Source of the DNA: Pseudomonas fluorescens HK44
Lineage (GTDB): Bacteria > Pseudomonadota > Gammaproteobacteria > Pseudomonadales > Pseudomonadaceae
Length of the DNA stretch: 47,704 nucleotides
Assembly: GCF_000217955.3 (NCBI RefSeq)
Contig: NZ_AFOY02000021.1
Location: forward strand, 1 to 47,704
Reading direction: 5' to 3'
Position numbers and translations under genes: made by a program. Below are positions 8,449 through 16,362 of the stretch, piece after piece. How positions within the stretch are numbered: position 1 is the first letter of the stretch; every line of letters begins with the position of its first letter. The notes under the pieces are model-generated. The model had not been told where the DNA came from, ran no database searches, and saw only the letters and a program-made list of their open reading frames with translations.

Positions 8449-8460
8449 ATTGGATCCAAT
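8449..8460. promoter_or_regulatory. Perfect 12-bp palindrome, likely GntR operator
   Basis: ATTGGATCCAAT is a perfect palindrome 29 bp upstream of the chosen GTG start of the GntR gene. Short symmetrical AT-ended sites of this size are typical binding sites of FCD-type GntR regulators, so autoregulation is likely. The assignment is inference from symmetry and position. Confidence 0.55.
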
Positions 8461-8639
8461 GAACACTAGTAACTGCCTGACGGGTTGTCAAACCGGCAAG
8501 ACAATGCAGTTTTCGACAGTTTTAGGCCACGGGCTTTGCCACTGAACGCAACTTCACGGGCTAAGATCTTTTCAACTGCGTCCGCGTCTCCCAAGTTTAG
8601 CGCGATCGTGGTGATCGCACCCTGCCATTCCGGCAGGGT

Positions 8640-8736
8640 TGCCTCGGTAGACATCATCACCGGCAAGAAAACCATCCTCAGCTACCCGCTCAAACCGATC
8701 ATCAAGGCACGGGCAGAGGCGTTACACGAGCGGTAG
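8640..8736 (+). pseudogene. C-terminal scrap of a type I secretion membrane-fusion protein (HlyD/LapC type)
   Basis: The + frame ending at TAG 8734-8736 reads VASVDIITGKKTILSYPLKP then a basic helix ending EALHER. This matches the well-conserved C-terminus of HlyD-type T1SS adaptors (PGM.A.VDI.TGKKTVL.YLLKP.). Upstream in the same frame there is no HlyD hairpin or membrane segment. Only about 30 codons of the gene survive. Confidence 0.7.
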
Positions 8737-8795
8737 CGTGTGATGACCACTGATCTGCCATAAAGCCTCAGGGCTATTACACGAAATGATCGCCC

Positions 8796-9635
8796 TCAGG
8801 AGCCGCGGATTAAGCGGATGGACGGATTTAGCCAGCGTATTTTCTTGATCTCTTGTTCTGATGCACTAATGGGAAGCGTTGGCATTCTTCTCTTTCCGGG
8901 CGGTAGCTGATTTTTATGGATGCCAATCGGCTCTAGTTTGGGCATTTGTTGTGGCGCTGAAGCGCCTGAGTGCATGGCGCTGACATTTTGTTTGGAGAGT
9001 GACGTGCTTGAGATAGGAGTTTTGATTGCGTCGAGGATTGTGCTCGAAGATATTGGTATAGCCCCGGTAGAGGCCGAGCGGGGGAGGGCTTTACTCGATA
9101 TTGTCAGTCCCAAGCTTCTTACAGAATTCTCTTGAGTGTCAGTGGGTTTGGGTGGTGAGATTTTTGGATTTTCAACGATGACGCTAGATCTTGGCGGAGT
9201 TGGAGTCGTGACGCTATGTCTTTGCGGATTTTGAACAATGACGGGAGGTCTTCGGATAAGAGAGCGAGTTGGTATGATCTTAAGGCGTATGTGCCCAGTG
9301 GGATCCTTGCTATTGGTTGGATCATTTGAACAATATGCATAGGCGTTTAATCCACCCTCTCCAAACGGACTCCAACTGTCCGGACTATGAAAACGCATCA
9401 ATCGCGGGTTGTAAGCGCGGTGGCCGTTGCCCAGCAAATACCAGCCGATCTGTGCTTCGCGCAGCTCGCCGTTGAAGCCCAGCCGCGTTACGACGTCCTG
9501 TTGTGCAGACTGATGGCCGTAGGCGGAATAAGCCATGGGAGTGGTTTTGTCGCCAACCACTTCAGCAATTACCGAGTTTTTGTCGTCGGTCGCCAGCAAC
9601 ACGGTGCGTTGTTGAGTCGTGTTGGTGTGGTTCAT
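8796..9635 (-). CDS. Orphan RHS repeat-associated core domain protein with variable C-terminus
   Basis: A 279-residue protein. Residues 1-115 carry the RHS core signature: YSAYGHQSA, RLGFNGELRE, GWYLLGNGHRAYNPRLMRF, SPDSWSPFGEGGLNAYAYC and DPTGH. The rest (about 116-279) is a Ser/Pro/Thr-rich basic tail of unknown type, lower in GC than the core, as expected for an exchanged C-terminal module. No long upstream RHS/YD-repeat part exists here. Such short stand-alone RHS core proteins are common in Pseudomonas. A toxin role for the tail and any immunity partner are not evident. AAGGAAG lies upstream of the ATG. Confidence 0.85.
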   Translation of the reverse strand: MNHTNTTQQRTVLLATDDKNSVIAEVVGDKTTPMAYSAYGHQSAQQDVVTRLGFNGELREAQIGWYLLGNGHRAYNPRLMRFHSPDSWSPFGEGGLNAYAYCSNDPTNSKDPTGHIRLKIIPTRSLIRRPPVIVQNPQRHSVTTPTPPRSSVIVENPKISPPKPTDTQENSVRSLGLTISSKALPRSASTGAIPISSSTILDAIKTPISSTSLSKQNVSAMHSGASAPQQMPKLEPIGIHKNQLPPGKRRMPTLPISASEQEIKKIRWLNPSIRLIRGS

Positions 9636-9964
9636 GGAAGTGCTTCCTTTGATTGGCAGGAGCGACGTAATGAAGGTGTCCAGTGTTACTCGTTCAGCCC
9701 GACACTGGGAACTATCAGAACTGCTAGGGCCACCTCACTCAATCCCGAACCCGAGCAAAGGCCTTAACCTTCTATCTTGATGGTTTGCAGGTTCTGAATT
9801 TTTTATGTGGGATCTGATACCGAGCGTCATTGCACAGATGATTGGGTAATGGCGTTGCCCCATTGTGTTTTTTGAAACGGCGCAATTTCGGGCAGTGATG
9901 GCTAATTGCTTGACGCTTGTTGAGGCTGTCGTAGACTCCGACCATCTGTCAGGGAGACACGGCT
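9636..9964 (+). promoter_or_regulatory. Intergenic region with a candidate sigma-70 promoter for the adaptor operon
   Basis: No gene seen. TTGACG (9910-9915) and TAGACT (9932-9937), 16 bp apart, form a reasonable -35/-10 pair. The ribosome site AGGGAGA follows at 9951-9957, 7 bp before the ATG of the next gene. Confidence 0.5.
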
Positions 9965-10747
9965 ATGCAGCGTTTTCGTGGTTTGGCGTTAGGTTTGATC
10001 GGGCTGGCAGGCGTGGCACAGGCGCAAACGCCCGTGCCAGACGATCCGCTGCTGGAAAGCAGCACCGCAGGCAGTCATGCCACAACCAGCAGCGAAGCGC
10101 GTGGTGTGTTGCGCGCTCGCGATCAAGCGGTACTTGCCAGTGAACTGCCCGGCAGAATTGTCGAGTTGCCGTTCAGTGAAGGCGAGTCCTTCAAGAAGGG
10201 TGACACCCTGGCGCGTTTCGACTGCTCGGCCTTTCAGGCGCAGCTCAACGCCGCGCAGGCCGCCAGCCGTGGTGCCGGCGAAGAGTTGGCGCACAACAAA
10301 CAACTCGCTTCGTTGAACTCGGTCGGACGTTTCGAAGTGGCGCGAGCCGAAGCCAAACTCAGCGAAATCCAGGCCCAATCTCAGGTTTATCAGGTTCAGG
10401 TCAAACGCTGCAGCGTCGTCGCGCCATTTGACGGACAGGTCGTCGCACGCAAGGTTCAGCGTTATGAAAGCGTCGCCGCTGGTGCGCCGCTGCTGGACAT
10501 CGTCGACAACCGCAGCCTGGAAATCCACCTGCTGGTGCCCTCGCGCTGGATGAGCAAACTCAAGCCCGGACAGACGTTCAGCTTCATTCCCGATGAAACC
10601 GGCCAGCCACTCGATGCCACGGTAAAACGCCTCGGCGCGCGAATCGACGAAGGCAGCCAGACCCTGCTGCTGGTCGCAACGGTGCCCAACGCCAGCGGCT
10701 TGCTGGCCGGGATGAGTGGCACGGCGCGCTTCGCGGAGCTCAAATGA
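9965..10747 (+). CDS. Periplasmic adaptor (HlyD/RND-type membrane fusion family)
   Basis: A 260-residue protein with a cleavable signal peptide (LALGLIGLAGVAQAQ). A biotinyl-lipoyl half motif (PGRIVELPFSEGESFKKGDTL) is followed by a short helical hairpin (about residues 85-140), a second lipoyl half (VVAPFDGQVVARKV) and a beta-barrel domain. It is shorter than most adaptors of RND pumps. It overlaps the next gene by 4 bp (ATGA) and so is coupled to two more proteins with lipoyl/HlyD modules. No inner-membrane pump or ATPase follows. It probably bridges the periplasm between the membrane protease/HlyD protein and the TolC-like protein encoded at 23031. Confidence 0.85.
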   Translation: MQRFRGLALGLIGLAGVAQAQTPVPDDPLLESSTAGSHATTSSEARGVLRARDQAVLASELPGRIVELPFSEGESFKKGDTLARFDCSAFQAQLNAAQAASRGAGEELAHNKQLASLNSVGRFEVARAEAKLSEIQAQSQVYQVQVKRCSVVAPFDGQVVARKVQRYESVAAGAPLLDIVDNRSLEIHLLVPSRWMSKLKPGQTFSFIPDETGQPLDATVKRLGARIDEGSQTLLLVATVPNASGLLAGMSGTARFAELK

Positions 10748-12063
10748 ACGCGCCCGTCACGGGTGGCGCCGAGCAGGTTTTCGCGCGCTTTCTGGAGCTG
10801 GAGCGCCAGACCCGCACCGCGCGCACCACCGACCAACTGGCTTACAGCCTGGCCAACGACGGTCAATCCTTGTTCGGCTTTCGTCACGCGGCGCTGTTGA
10901 TCGCCGGCAAGGTGCGGGCGATCACCGGTGTTAGCGCCGTGGAGCCGAATGCGCCGTTTGTAGCGTTCGTCGAGCAAGCGGTGGCGCAGTTGTTCAAGCT
11001 CGAGCTGGTGAAACAGGCGCGGGTTATACCGGCGACCGCGTTAAGCGGCCCGATTCAGGCCGACTGGCAAAGTCTTTCCGCTGCGCAGGTGTTTTGGCTG
11101 CCATTGATTGATCGCCAGGGCCAGGTATTCGGCGGTGTGTGGCTGGCTCGCGATGTGCCGTGGAATCTGTCCGAGCAAGTGCTGTTGTCGCAACTGGGCG
11201 ACACCTACAGTCACGCCTGGCTGGCGCTGCAACCGCGTCAACCGTGGCGCTTGCGCTGGACCCGCAAACGTCAGGTCGCCTTGGCGGCAGTGCTGGTGCT
11301 GGGTTTGTTGATTCCGGTACGTCAGTCGGTGCTGGCGCCGGCCGAGGTCGTACCACTCGGCGGTCGGGTGGTGGCGGCACCGTTGGACGGGGTGATCGCC
11401 GAGTTCCTGGTCAAACCCAACCAGAACGTGAAAACCGGCGATCTGTTGCTGCGCTTCGAAGGCACCACGCTCAAAGCCCAGGCCGATGTTGCCGATCGGG
11501 CCTTGGGCGTGGCGCAAGCCGAGCTCAAGGCCAACGCCCAGCGCGCCTTTGCCGACGCCGAGTCGAGTTCGAAAATTGATTTGCTGGCCGCGCGGGTCGA
11601 GCAGAAACGTGCTGAACGCGATTACGCCCGTGAACTGCTCAAACGCAGTGAAGTGCGTGCCGAGCGCGACGGCATTGCGGTGTTCGCCGACGCTGAACGC
11701 TGGACCGGCAAGCCGGTGCAGACCGGTGAGCGGCTGATGGAAATCGCTGACCCGAGCCAGGCGGAACTGCGCATCGAACTGGCGGTCGGCGATGCGATTG
11801 CACTGGAGCCGGGCGCGCAGGTGGCGTTGTTTCTCGACAGCGACCCGTTGCAACGGCATTCGGCCAGACTCGAGCGCTCGGCCTACGAAGCGCAACCGAC
11901 GGCCGGCGGCCAGCTGGCGTATCGGCTCGACGCCAGTTTCGAGGCCGCGCCGCCGCGTATCGGCTTGCGCGGTACGGCGAAAATCTTCGGGGATCGTGCG
12001 CCGCTGGCGCTGTACCTGTTGCGCAAGCCGCTGGCCGGCTTGCGCCAAAGTGTAGGTCTCTAG
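10744..12063 (+). CDS. GAF-like / single TM / HlyD-like adaptor protein
   Basis: A 439-residue protein with unusual architecture. Residues 1-165 look like a cytoplasmic GAF-type domain (FGFRHAALLIAGKVRAITGV, then VFWLPLIDRQGQVFGGVWLA). One membrane segment follows at about 178-192 (VALAAVLVLGLLIPV). Next comes a HlyD-type periplasmic arm with lipoyl halves (VVAAPLDGVIAEFLVKPNQN and the segment around RAERDGIAVFADAE), a coiled hairpin at about 240-300 and a C-terminal barrel. A cytoplasmic sensor joined directly to an adaptor suggests signal-dependent assembly. It overlaps the preceding gene and abuts the M50 gene (TAG immediately followed by ATG). Confidence 0.8.
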   Translation: MNAPVTGGAEQVFARFLELERQTRTARTTDQLAYSLANDGQSLFGFRHAALLIAGKVRAITGVSAVEPNAPFVAFVEQAVAQLFKLELVKQARVIPATALSGPIQADWQSLSAAQVFWLPLIDRQGQVFGGVWLARDVPWNLSEQVLLSQLGDTYSHAWLALQPRQPWRLRWTRKRQVALAAVLVLGLLIPVRQSVLAPAEVVPLGGRVVAAPLDGVIAEFLVKPNQNVKTGDLLLRFEGTTLKAQADVADRALGVAQAELKANAQRAFADAESSSKIDLLAARVEQKRAERDYARELLKRSEVRAERDGIAVFADAERWTGKPVQTGERLMEIADPSQAELRIELAVGDAIALEPGAQVALFLDSDPLQRHSARLERSAYEAQPTAGGQLAYRLDASFEAAPPRIGLRGTAKIFGDRAPLALYLLRKPLAGLRQSVGL

Positions 12064-14160
12064 ATGACATTGCCCAGCCTGCGTGCCGATTTACAGTTGC
12101 AGATGGCCGCCCCGGCGCTGGACGGATCGCCGCGCTGGACCTTGGCCGACCCGCTGCGCGGGCGCTACTTCAAGCTCGGTGCCGCGGCCATGCGCTTGCT
12201 GCGTCATTGGTCTTTGGGCGATCCCGAGCAAGTGCTGCGCGCCGCCAATCGCGAACCGGGCTTGCCTCTGGACGTCGCTGAGCTTGAGCAGTTGCTGAGT
12301 TTTCTGCGCGCCCACGACCTGATTTCCGCCCTCGACCCGCAACAGCGCGACAGTTATGGCCTCAAGGCCGCGGCGCAACGTCAGAGTGTGTGGCAGATCT
12401 TGCTGCACCAATACCTGTTCTTCCGGATTCCACTGTGGCGTCCTGACGCGTTCCTCAATCGCGCGTGGCCCTGGCTCGCGCGTTTTGGCCCTGGAGCGTT
12501 GCGCTATGGTGTGCCGCTGACCCTGGGGCTGGGGGTGTTTCTGGTGTCGCGGGACTGGCAGCGCTTTATCGCGACCTTCCCGCACTTGTTCAGTCTTGGC
12601 GGTGCGTTGGCGTTCGGGGTGGCGTTGTTCTTCGCCAAGCTTTGTCACGAGTTCGGCCACGCCTTCATGGCCAAACGCGCCGGCTGTCGGGTGCAGAGCA
12701 TGGGGGTGGCGTTCATGGTGCTGCTGCCGATGTTTTACACCGATGTCAGCGATGCCTGGCGGGTCAATGATCGGCGCGCGCGGTTGCTGATCGGCGCGGG
12801 CGGGGTGCTCGCCGAGTTGCTGCTGGCGTGTATCGCCTTGCTTGCCTGGTCGCTGTTGCCGGACGGGCCGGCGCGGACGGCGGCGTTCATGCTCGCCAGC
12901 GCGACCTGGCTCACTACGCTTGCGGTCAACCTGAATCCTTTCATGCGTTTCGATGGTTATTTTTTGCTCAGCGACTTCTGGGAAGTGGACAACCTTCAGG
13001 GCCGGGCGTTTGCCTTATGTCGTTGGCGATTGCGCGAGGCGCTGTTCGGGTACGGCGCGCCAGCCCCGGAGCCTTGGTCGCCATCGATGCAACGGCGTTT
13101 GCTGTGGTGGGGATACGGCTCGTGGCTGTGGCGCGCGGTGCTGTTTTTCGGGATTGCGTTGGCGGTGTATCACCTGTTCTTCAAATTGTTGGGGATCTTC
13201 CTGATGATGGTCGAGCTGGTGTGGTTCATCTTCTTGCCGATTGCGCGCGAATGGCGCGAATGGTGGAGCCGCCGCGAACAGGCCCATGCACCGCGGGCGT
13301 TACTCAGTGGTTTGGGGTTGTTGGCGGTAATTGCCGTGCTGGTGCTGCCGTGGCGCAGCGCGGTGGAACTGCCGAGCATGCTGGAGGCTGGCCGGGTCAG
13401 CGCCTTGCATGCGCCGGTGGCGGCACGGGTCAAGCAGCTGAATGTCAGTGACGGGCAGATCGTCGCCCAGGGCGATGTGTTGCTTGAGCTGGAGTCGCCG
13501 GACCTGGACTCGCGTCAGGCCATCGCGCGCCGGGAAATCGAGATTCAGCAATTGCAGATGCGCCGTCAGGCCGGACGCAGTGAAACCGCCGCCGATGCGG
13601 GCATCGTCGAACAGCGGCTGGCGGAGGCGGTGGCCGAGTATCGCGGTTTGGCGGCGCAGCGCGAGCGCCTGCTGCTGCGGGCGCCCCAGGCCGGTCAGGT
13701 GCGCGATCTGCTGCCGCAACTGGCCGTTGGCCGCTGGTTGTCGCCCAAGGAGACGCTGGCCCGGGTTGTCGAAGAGGGCGCGCGACTGCGCGGTTATGTG
13801 GCCGAAGCCGAACTGTGGCGGGTTACACCCGGTGCGGCGGGAAGGTTTATCGCCGAGGACCCGATGCACCCGGCGGTGGCGGTCGAGCTGACTGAAATCG
13901 ACACCAACGGCGCGGCGGTTGTCGATCAGGAAGCGCTGACCTCCGACCACCATGGGCCGATTGCTGTGCGCCGCGATCAGAGCCAGCGCGCCGAGCCTGT
14001 GCAAGCGCAATACGCGGTGCGGCTTAAAGTCCTCGACAGCATTGTCACCCCGGTGCAGCCATTGCGGGGGCTGGTGGTGTTGCAGGGCGGCAGTGAGTCG
14101 TTGCTGGGGACCGCCTGGCGCCGATTGGCGGCGTTGGGCGTGAGGGAGAGTGGTTTTTAG
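12064..14160 (+). CDS. Membrane M50 (site-2 protease) metallopeptidase fused to a HlyD-like arm
   Basis: A 698-residue polytopic protein. Residues 20-90 have a PqqD-like look (RYFKLGAAAMRLL, then a two-helix LEQLLSFLRAHDLI). Zinc motif HEFGH at 195-199 lies in a hydrophobic helix, and the third ligand motif NPFMRFDGYF is at 291-300, as in site-2 proteases. Several more membrane helices follow (about 330-395 and 413-430). From about 430 the chain becomes a HlyD-type periplasmic module with a lipoyl half (VAARVKQLNVSDGQIVAQGD) and a helical hairpin (490-545). It completes a three-gene overlapping operon. Family knowledge: M50/HlyD fusions exist in many proteobacteria but their substrates are mostly undefined. 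I infer a role in processing or exporting the surface protein encoded at 17269. Confidence 0.85.
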   Translation: MTLPSLRADLQLQMAAPALDGSPRWTLADPLRGRYFKLGAAAMRLLRHWSLGDPEQVLRAANREPGLPLDVAELEQLLSFLRAHDLISALDPQQRDSYGLKAAAQRQSVWQILLHQYLFFRIPLWRPDAFLNRAWPWLARFGPGALRYGVPLTLGLGVFLVSRDWQRFIATFPHLFSLGGALAFGVALFFAKLCHEFGHAFMAKRAGCRVQSMGVAFMVLLPMFYTDVSDAWRVNDRRARLLIGAGGVLAELLLACIALLAWSLLPDGPARTAAFMLASATWLTTLAVNLNPFMRFDGYFLLSDFWEVDNLQGRAFALCRWRLREALFGYGAPAPEPWSPSMQRRLLWWGYGSWLWRAVLFFGIALAVYHLFFKLLGIFLMMVELVWFIFLPIAREWREWWSRREQAHAPRALLSGLGLLAVIAVLVLPWRSAVELPSMLEAGRVSALHAPVAARVKQLNVSDGQIVAQGDVLLELESPDLDSRQAIARREIEIQQLQMRRQAGRSETAADAGIVEQRLAEAVAEYRGLAAQRERLLLRAPQAGQVRDLLPQLAVGRWLSPKETLARVVEEGARLRGYVAEAELWRVTPGAAGRFIAEDPMHPAVAVELTEIDTNGAAVVDQEALTSDHHGPIAVRRDQSQRAEPVQAQYAVRLKVLDSIVTPVQPLRGLVVLQGGSESLLGTAWRRLAALGVRESGF

Positions 14161-14224
14161 CGCAAGGAGCATCACGATGCCGAACAACAATGCCAAGGCC
14201 GCGGACGGTCGTGGTGGTGGTCAG

Positions 14225-14354
14225 GTTAGGGGGGCCGAGCAAGGCGAACAGCGCCTGGAACTGGCCGACTTGCAGGGTCTGCCCGTTACACAACGCCCAG
14301 CCGCTGGGTGGATAGTTGAAAGCGAAGGTCTGGGGTTCCGGTAAACACTTTCAT
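14225..14354 (-). pseudogene. Broken phage tail-collar (microcystin-dependent/MdpB-type) protein gene
   Basis: Read on the minus strand from ATG 14354, the gene begins MKVFTGT. A frameshift then leads to a frame reading FAFNYPPSGWALCNGQTLQV followed by QFQALFALLG. This is the characteristic N-terminus of tail-collar domain proteins (MEVFIGTI.PF.FNYPPSGWALCNGQ.L). The rest of the domain is absent. The remnant is antisense inside the gap between the M50 gene and the glycosyltransferase gene. The rest of 14161-14527 contains nothing else I can support. Confidence 0.8.
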
Positions 14355-14527
14355 GGTTGTTATCCCTGTGTTTTTTGGGGGAGGCCGGCGAGTCCGCCGA
14401 CCACCGATCAGCGTGGCCGCCAAGACGAATGCCGCTACATTGCGTGCGTGCAGGGAATGGGGCAGCATCCACCCCCAGTTCAAGGTCCAAGCCTTATAGG
14501 GCCTTTTCGATCACCCAGGGGGGACAG

Positions 14528-16120
14528 ATGGAATACCGAAGAGAAACAGAGCTTGCCGGCCAGCCTGATGGGTGTGCGGCGCGCACTCGGCTGACGGCCT
14601 CGGCGCGTCTGTTTCAATGGCTGACCGATTACGGGATCTGGCCAATTTTGCTGTTGGCGGCATTCGTGCGGTTTTACGACCTGACAGCTGCGGCGATTTG
14701 GGGCGATGAAGGCTCCAGCCTGCTGATGAGCCAGTACGATTTGGCCGGGATCTGGTTTCACGCAGCCCGTGATGTGCATCCGCCGCTCTATTTCATGGTC
14801 CTGCACGGCTGGATCGAACTGTTCGGCGACGGCATGCTCTCGATCCGCGGCCTGAGTGCGTTGCCGGGGATCGCCACGGTGGCAATGGGCGTCTGGCTGG
14901 TACGGTTGATCGCCAACCCGCGGGTGGCGTTGCTGGCCGGGTTGTTGCTGGCGCTATTCCCGTCGGCGGTGCGTTACAGCCAGGAAGTGCGGATGTATTC
15001 GCTGCTGGGCGTGTTGCTGCTGGGTGCGACGATTGCACTGGTGTATTGGGTCAAACAGCCCCAGCGCGCACGGTATCTGGTGATCTATGCACTGCTGATG
15101 GCTGCCGCGTTTTACACCCACTACTTCACGGCCCTGTGCGTGATTGCCCATTGGTTGTACCTGCTGGTGCTGCGGGTGCAGCCAGGCGAGCCGTTGCGGC
15201 ACATCAACCGCCCGGGCTGGTGGCTGACCAATGCGGCGATCGTGCTGCTGTTTCTGCCGTGGGTCCCGCAGTTGCTGAGCCTGGTTCAGCACATGCCGGA
15301 GCTCAAGGCCAGCGGCGATGTGGGCTGGGAAGATCCGGTCACCGTCAGCTCCCTGCCGTCCATGGTCTGGACCTTCATGATCCAGAGCGATGATGACTTC
15401 CTGCCCAGGTCGGTGTTTTTCGCATTGCCAGTGCTGTTGCTGGCCGTGATCGTGGTGACGGTGCTACGTGATCGTAGCGTCTACCGCTGGAGTGCCTTGC
15501 TGGCGATTTACGCAGTGGTGCCGCTGGTGCTGGTTTTCCTCGTGTCGTTCATTTCACCGGTGTTTATCGAGCGCTACGTGACGGCTTTCGCGCTGGGGCT
15601 GCCGCTGATCATTGCCCTGAGCATCGATGGCCTGAAAAAATCTGCTCGAGTGCTGGCCCTGGCATTGCTCATGCTGTTTATCGGCATTGAAGGGGTGGGC
15701 CTGAAAAACAACGCGACGGTCGATCCAAATGACCAACTCAATGTGACGGTCGAGTTCATCAATCAGCATTACGAGCCGGGTGATCAGGTCGTCATCAGCG
15801 ATCTGCTCTGGTATATGCCGTACGTCTACTACGATCGCACCGACGTTCAGCCGCGCCTCTTTACCCCGGTCTTGGCCAACGGCACGTCCAGTCGGCCGAA
15901 TGCCTACGGTTTCGGTACGCTGGTAGAGGAAGCCGCCGACAAGATCTACCTCGATCGGCTCACCGACCTGCCGCCCGGAGCGCATCGCGTGTGGTTGTTC
16001 AGCACCGCTGACCAACCTGATGAGTTCGCACCATTGCCCGCCGATTGGCAGAAGATCAGCGAAAAAGTCGCTGGAAATGCGCAGGCGCGGTTGTTTGTCA
16101 TCAATAGCCCTAAAAAATAA
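14528..16120 (+). CDS. Polytopic membrane glycosyltransferase (GT39/ArnT-like, GT-C fold)
   Basis: A 530-residue protein. I chose ATG 14528 because AGGGGGG lies just upstream; a longer frame exists but starts in low-complexity sequence. After a 35-residue cytoplasmic lead there are about ten hydrophobic segments. The first periplasmic loop holds an acidic motif (IWGDEGSSLLMSQYD), the usual GT-C catalytic position, followed by DVHPPLYFMVLHGW, a typical ArnT/PMT signature. A soluble C-terminal domain (about 430-530) follows. It would transfer a sugar from a lipid carrier on the periplasmic side. Position suggests it could glycosylate the neighbouring surface protein or modify the envelope; neither is shown. 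Confidence 0.85.
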   Translation: MEYRRETELAGQPDGCAARTRLTASARLFQWLTDYGIWPILLLAAFVRFYDLTAAAIWGDEGSSLLMSQYDLAGIWFHAARDVHPPLYFMVLHGWIELFGDGMLSIRGLSALPGIATVAMGVWLVRLIANPRVALLAGLLLALFPSAVRYSQEVRMYSLLGVLLLGATIALVYWVKQPQRARYLVIYALLMAAAFYTHYFTALCVIAHWLYLLVLRVQPGEPLRHINRPGWWLTNAAIVLLFLPWVPQLLSLVQHMPELKASGDVGWEDPVTVSSLPSMVWTFMIQSDDDFLPRSVFFALPVLLLAVIVVTVLRDRSVYRWSALLAIYAVVPLVLVFLVSFISPVFIERYVTAFALGLPLIIALSIDGLKKSARVLALALLMLFIGIEGVGLKNNATVDPNDQLNVTVEFINQHYEPGDQVVISDLLWYMPYVYYDRTDVQPRLFTPVLANGTSSRPNAYGFGTLVEEAADKIYLDRLTDLPPGAHRVWLFSTADQPDEFAPLPADWQKISEKVAGNAQARLFVINSPKK

Positions 16121-16131
16121 CCTGTAAATCC

Positions 16132-16232
16132 GTAGGAGCGGGGGGGGCGCCTAGCTCTTGCCCGCGATGGGTGCGCCGCGGTGCTTCAGGCATACCGCGT
16201 CATCGTTCATCGCGGGCAAGCCTTGCTCCTAC
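16132..16232. repeat. REP-type inverted pair, left arm altered
   Basis: The right arm (about 16208-16232) is a clean Pseudomonas REP-like palindrome arm that ends GCTCCTAC. The left arm (16132-16169) has the matching GTAGGAGC and TTGCCCGCGATG ends, but a G8 run and extra bases interrupt it. It follows the glycosyltransferase stop by 12 bp and may act as a 3' stabiliser or weak terminator. Confidence 0.75.
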
Positions 16233-16362
16233 AGAAGCGCGTTTCACCCTGTCCGCTTTTGTTACAACCGCACCTTTCACAGGGTTTTAGTTCCAATTTG
16301 ATATCAAAAGCCCACTAGTCGGATCCAAAATCGTAGGCTACGCTTTGTCCTACAAAGGACTG

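Noticed and set aside
8449..8475. BamHI and SpeI sites (GGATCC, ACTAGT) here and near 16314, which might suggest vector sequence
   Set aside because: They are part of continuous natural sequence, one being a symmetrical operator candidate; no vector-like sequence flanks them.
8466..8675. 69-codon minus-strand frame between the GntR gene and the HlyD remnant
   Set aside because: No ribosome site or recognisable fold, and it overlaps the remnant on the other strand.
13300..14196. 298-codon minus-strand frame opposite the M50/HlyD gene
   Set aside because: Shadow frame with His/Gln/Arg-rich composition and no recognisable fold.
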